A program made the position numbers and the translations under genes. Below are positions 61,069 through 64,000 of a stretch of 64,000 nt of DNA, piece by piece. Every line of letters starts with the position of its first letter. Position 1 is the stretch's first letter. The DNA lies in assembly GCF_016808095.1 (NCBI RefSeq), contig NC_068977.1:11654479-11718478 (forward strand). Reading direction: 5' to 3'. Below the pieces are notes generated by a model that saw nothing but the letters and a program-made list of their open reading frames with translations, did no database searches and had not been told where the DNA came from. The DNA is from Vigna angularis. Its lineage: Eukaryota; Streptophyta; Magnoliopsida; Fabales; Fabaceae.

Positions 61069-61930
61069 TCAAGACCAACTTTGATAGCAAAAACACATGC
61101 AACCAACAATAAATTTTCCAGATAGTAATGGGGCAAGCTCCCAAGTTGAACTATTTTGAAGAGCACTTAGTTTATCTAGCATGGCTTGTTGCCAACCAAG
61201 ATGGGTTACGGCATCAGTAATAAGCTTTTGAATGGTCAAAAAAGAAATAGACCAAAGGCAGGTATAAAAAGGTGAAGACAATATATGATAACTTAAAGAA
61301 ATATAATGTGAAGAGGGATTACGAGTAAAATGTGTACTTTTTCGAAGGGCAATTGGAAGGGTGGACTCAATTGCCGAAGTTGGAGGAGACAAAGTAGGTT
61401 GCATTTGACTTGAGTCACTTGGTGGTTGTTGAGAAACACTTGGTGAACTAGGCACAATTGGAGGAGCACAAATAATAGGAATATTGAATGTATTAGGAAT
61501 ATTAATTGTATTAGAAGGAGACATATCGTAAAGAGAATGATAATTAAAATAAAAGGAAGACTCATTGAAGATAACATTAGCAAAAACAAAAGAGCAGTAA
61601 AGAGAAAGACAAAAACACTTGTATCCTTTTCTTTATCTAATAAAACCTAACAAAGCACATTTATGTAATCGGGAAGCTAACTTATTAAGACCAAGACTAA
61701 AATTATAAACAAAACATGTAAACCCAAAAAACTTTATAAATAAAAAATGAAGGAATTCATAAAATAATAAAATAAAATTAGGCATTTTATTATCTAAAAT
61801 AAAAGAAAACATGCAATGAGATAACATAAGACTATTTAGAGTTTTCCTTTCAAAAAACATAGTTTCTTCTTTATTCTTCCTTAGTGATGTACACAAATCA
61901 TGGATAATGTTAGAAACACAACACAATATT
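61069..61930 (-). pseudogene. pol: Copia pol pseudogene: integrase C-terminal part to RT N-terminus
   Basis: Minus-strand translation in order: KFFGFTCFVYNFSLG, NKLASRLHKCALLGF, (stop) RKGYKCFCLSLY and NVIFNESSFYF, which is the copia integrase C-terminal 'GCxCFV...KCVFLGY...GYKCY...DVTFFE' region. Then a Pro/Ser-rich linker (61320-61524). Then HLGWQQAMLDKLSALQNSST and WELAPLLSGKFIVGC, the start of the copia reverse transcriptase domain. Homology stops near 61080, before the catalytic YVDD. Several stops and frameshifts; inactive. No LTR of this element is identified. Confidence 0.75.
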
Positions 61931-62385
61931 TTGTTAATAAATTGAAAAATAAATCTATCCACACTGTACCGTAGGGGCCGGACAGCCCTAGACGATAATA
62001 CGTACCATGAAGGACGAACGGCCCTTGAGGATAGAGAACGCCTAAATGTCAAACAATTACTACGAGACTTCGACATATAAGACCGAGCGGTTCCAGCAGT
62101 GTCGGACGGCCTTACTCGACAAAAAAGTTTTCTCCACAAGAATTTAGGTAAATGATGATTAAAGGTAGTAGGTCGAGGTTGGGCCAAGATTAAGGAATCA
62201 CTAATTTCAAACTCATCTAAAAAATTATAAATACATGTCAAAGGTAAAAGGTAGGTGATCGTATCTATTGTGCATTTAATACCATAACTTTGAACATCCT
62301 GCAGACTGTTTACTGACTTAAGCATCGAAAAACATTTGACATGTACTCTTCCGGGTGGTGGAAGTAAAGACGAAGACAAGGACAT
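61931..62385 (-). other. Unassigned open region upstream of copia pol remnant
   Basis: Part of one long minus-strand ORF (62385-61633). The stretch 61965-62130 is GC-rich with GGACGGCC, GAACGGCC and GAGCGGTT words, giving a repeated SSRAVRP peptide. This resembles the GAACGGTC words of the solo LTR at 43874-45665 and may be an inserted repeat fragment. The N-terminal part (MSLSSSLLPPPGRVHVKCF) is not recognised. Confidence 0.3.
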
Positions 62386-64000
62386 GATTCCGGTTTTAGA
62401 AGAAAATTTGTGAAGGTGTTAAGTTACTTGACCCGTACCCGAAACACAAATCTTACATAATTTATCTCAATCCACCTCGACATGAAAAATAATCCTACTG
62501 TGGAAAAACATCTCGAACCAAATTAAGCATTTGATAATTATTTCACTAGAAAGGTAAAAGAAAATCCTTGACAGCGTAACTGAGGTGTTTTCCTGATCTT
62601 GACCAAACTATGGTTTTGGCTGTTTAAATATAGTTAATGATAGCTCTTTAACCATAAACTTTTTTTATACATGTTGATGGCATCACGTGATCTCAGAAGA
62701 AGCAACACAAGGAAAAAGTTAATTTGTGGCAACTTCACGTGCTTATCATGTGCTTCTTCCTTGAGTTTCACGCCATTCCCACAACTCAAAGGTTCAAGAA
62801 TTACCGTTACATCTTTCGATCTGATTTGAATATCTTTATTTAAGAAAAAGTCAATGTAACTATTTTTTTAATATAATTCATTTCGTAAACGAACCACATT
62901 ACTATTTTTAATGATACGGAACATAAATTAATATGTTATCATTTAAAACTAATTTATCAATAAAAAGTTATAATACTAAATATTATTTATTATCGTAATA
63001 ATAAAGAATCCTATTAATTGGCTTTTTAAAAAAAATAAGACCAAATAAAAAAAAATCAAAATACTGAAACCAAATCTTTTAAAAATAAAAACTACCGCAA
63101 TAAAAGGGCAAAATGCTACTAAATCCTTTTTCATCAAATATAAAAATAAAATAAATACTATTACACTCCTTAAAAAGTCTGAAATTATTTAAGATATCAG
63201 TTATTTAAAAACTTTACACAAATCTATTTCTTACTTTAAAAATATTAAATTAAAAATTAGATTATATATACACCTTCTTAAATTTAAAAATATTACGATT
63301 ACGTATCTTGTATTGGAGAATATTATAATTATAAAAAACAGAAGATATGAGTTCAGGTTTTTTTTTAAAAAAAAAAACTTAAAAGATACCATCATAATTT
63401 ACTTTTAAGAAAATATTACATTGGCATAAATTTGTTTTTCTTATATATGAATATATTCTTAATTTTTTATTATTTTTAATAAAAAATATTTTTTAGTTGT
63501 TGAACTATATTTTGTACCTAAAATTATAACATCTATAGTATAAAACTATTAAAGAAAATGTATTGCAATTAGAATTTAGATGATGGAAGGTTGAAAGTAT
63601 AAAAAATATTAATCTAGTCATCCAAAAGATAAAATTATAATAATATAACATTTATACATCTCAATTACTTGGCAAATAAAATTCTATTCCAAAACTTTAC
63701 AACTCATGCTCTCAACTAATCTAACAACTCATATTGTTGTCTTCTATTCCAAGAAAGTTACTTCTACACTTATATCTTAATATGTTCATATGAATATGGT
63801 GGTCATTATTACAAAAGAAGAAACAATACACAATAGAACCAACAAAATATACAACAAGGTGAGTTAGCTGAAAAAGAGATAATATATGTATAAAACATAT
63901 ATGATATCAACTTAAGTCGGACTTGTGAAGTCATGCACTTATGGTGGAAAAATATTGCTCTATTGTGTTGCTCTTCTAAATTGACACTCAAGGTTAATTC
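62386..64000. other. AT-rich spacer to window end
   Basis: No coding or repeat signal. The short minus-strand ORF at 63809-63991 is not convincing. Confidence 0.5.

Overview
This is plant nuclear DNA: intron-containing genes with GT/AG junctions, AT-rich spacers, and many nested LTR retrotransposons and DNA transposons. A legume, probably a phaseoloid bean such as Vigna or Phaseolus, is inferred from the RbcS transit peptide, the SIRE/Maximus-type copia LTRs and the extra 'plant transposon protein' ORFs carried by those elements. No species can be fixed from sequence alone. There is no prokaryotic operon, CRISPR array or recognisable tRNA/rRNA gene.

Only two genes look intact, both on the minus strand: a nuclear RbcS gene (three exons, 37852-38548, 180 aa) with a light-responsive I-box/G-box/I-box promoter, and an IQD-family calmodulin-binding protein (five exons, 50311-54167, 430 aa). 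Everything else that resembles protein is transposon-derived or a broken fragment: two copia gag pseudogenes, two PF20167-like ORFs, a FAR1/FRS-type MULE transposase pseudogene, a gypsy pol tail, a copia pol fragment, a WRKY fragment and a PB1-protein fragment inside a Pack-MULE.

Layout. 1-14.5 kb is a nest: a minus-strand copia gag was split by a gypsy element (5391-13564, target duplication GTTGT). That element holds a plus-strand copia 3' end and LTR, whose LTR was hit by a CACTA element (8964-10124, target duplication TAT), and the junction was then tandemly duplicated (9316-11930). 16.8-28.2 kb is bounded by ~430-bp inverted repeats and holds a FRS-like transposase pseudogene, itself interrupted by a solo LTR; this is read as a decayed 11.4-kb MULE. 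29-33.5 kb is a minus-strand copia 3' end whose extra ORF was broken by a solo LTR that contains another solo LTR. 33.8-36 kb holds a CACTA terminus, a Pack-MULE and a gypsy pol tail. 37.5-39 kb is RbcS. 41.4-42 kb is a hAT element, 42.9-43.1 kb a WRKY fragment. 43.7-46.3 kb is a TRIM multimer with four LTRs, invaded by a solo LTR rich in GAACGGTC motifs. 50-55 kb is the IQD gene. 57-62 kb is again LTR debris, a nested solo LTR, a 365-bp tandem duplication and a copia pol remnant.

At eight insertions I could place both ends and read matching target-site duplications, so the relative order of many insertions can be reconstructed. No wholly new system is evident. The most interesting items are the long-TIR MULE, the Pack-MULE with a captured PB1-protein fragment, the divergent RbcS loop, the pol-less copia carrying a PF20167 ORF, and the TRIM multimer.
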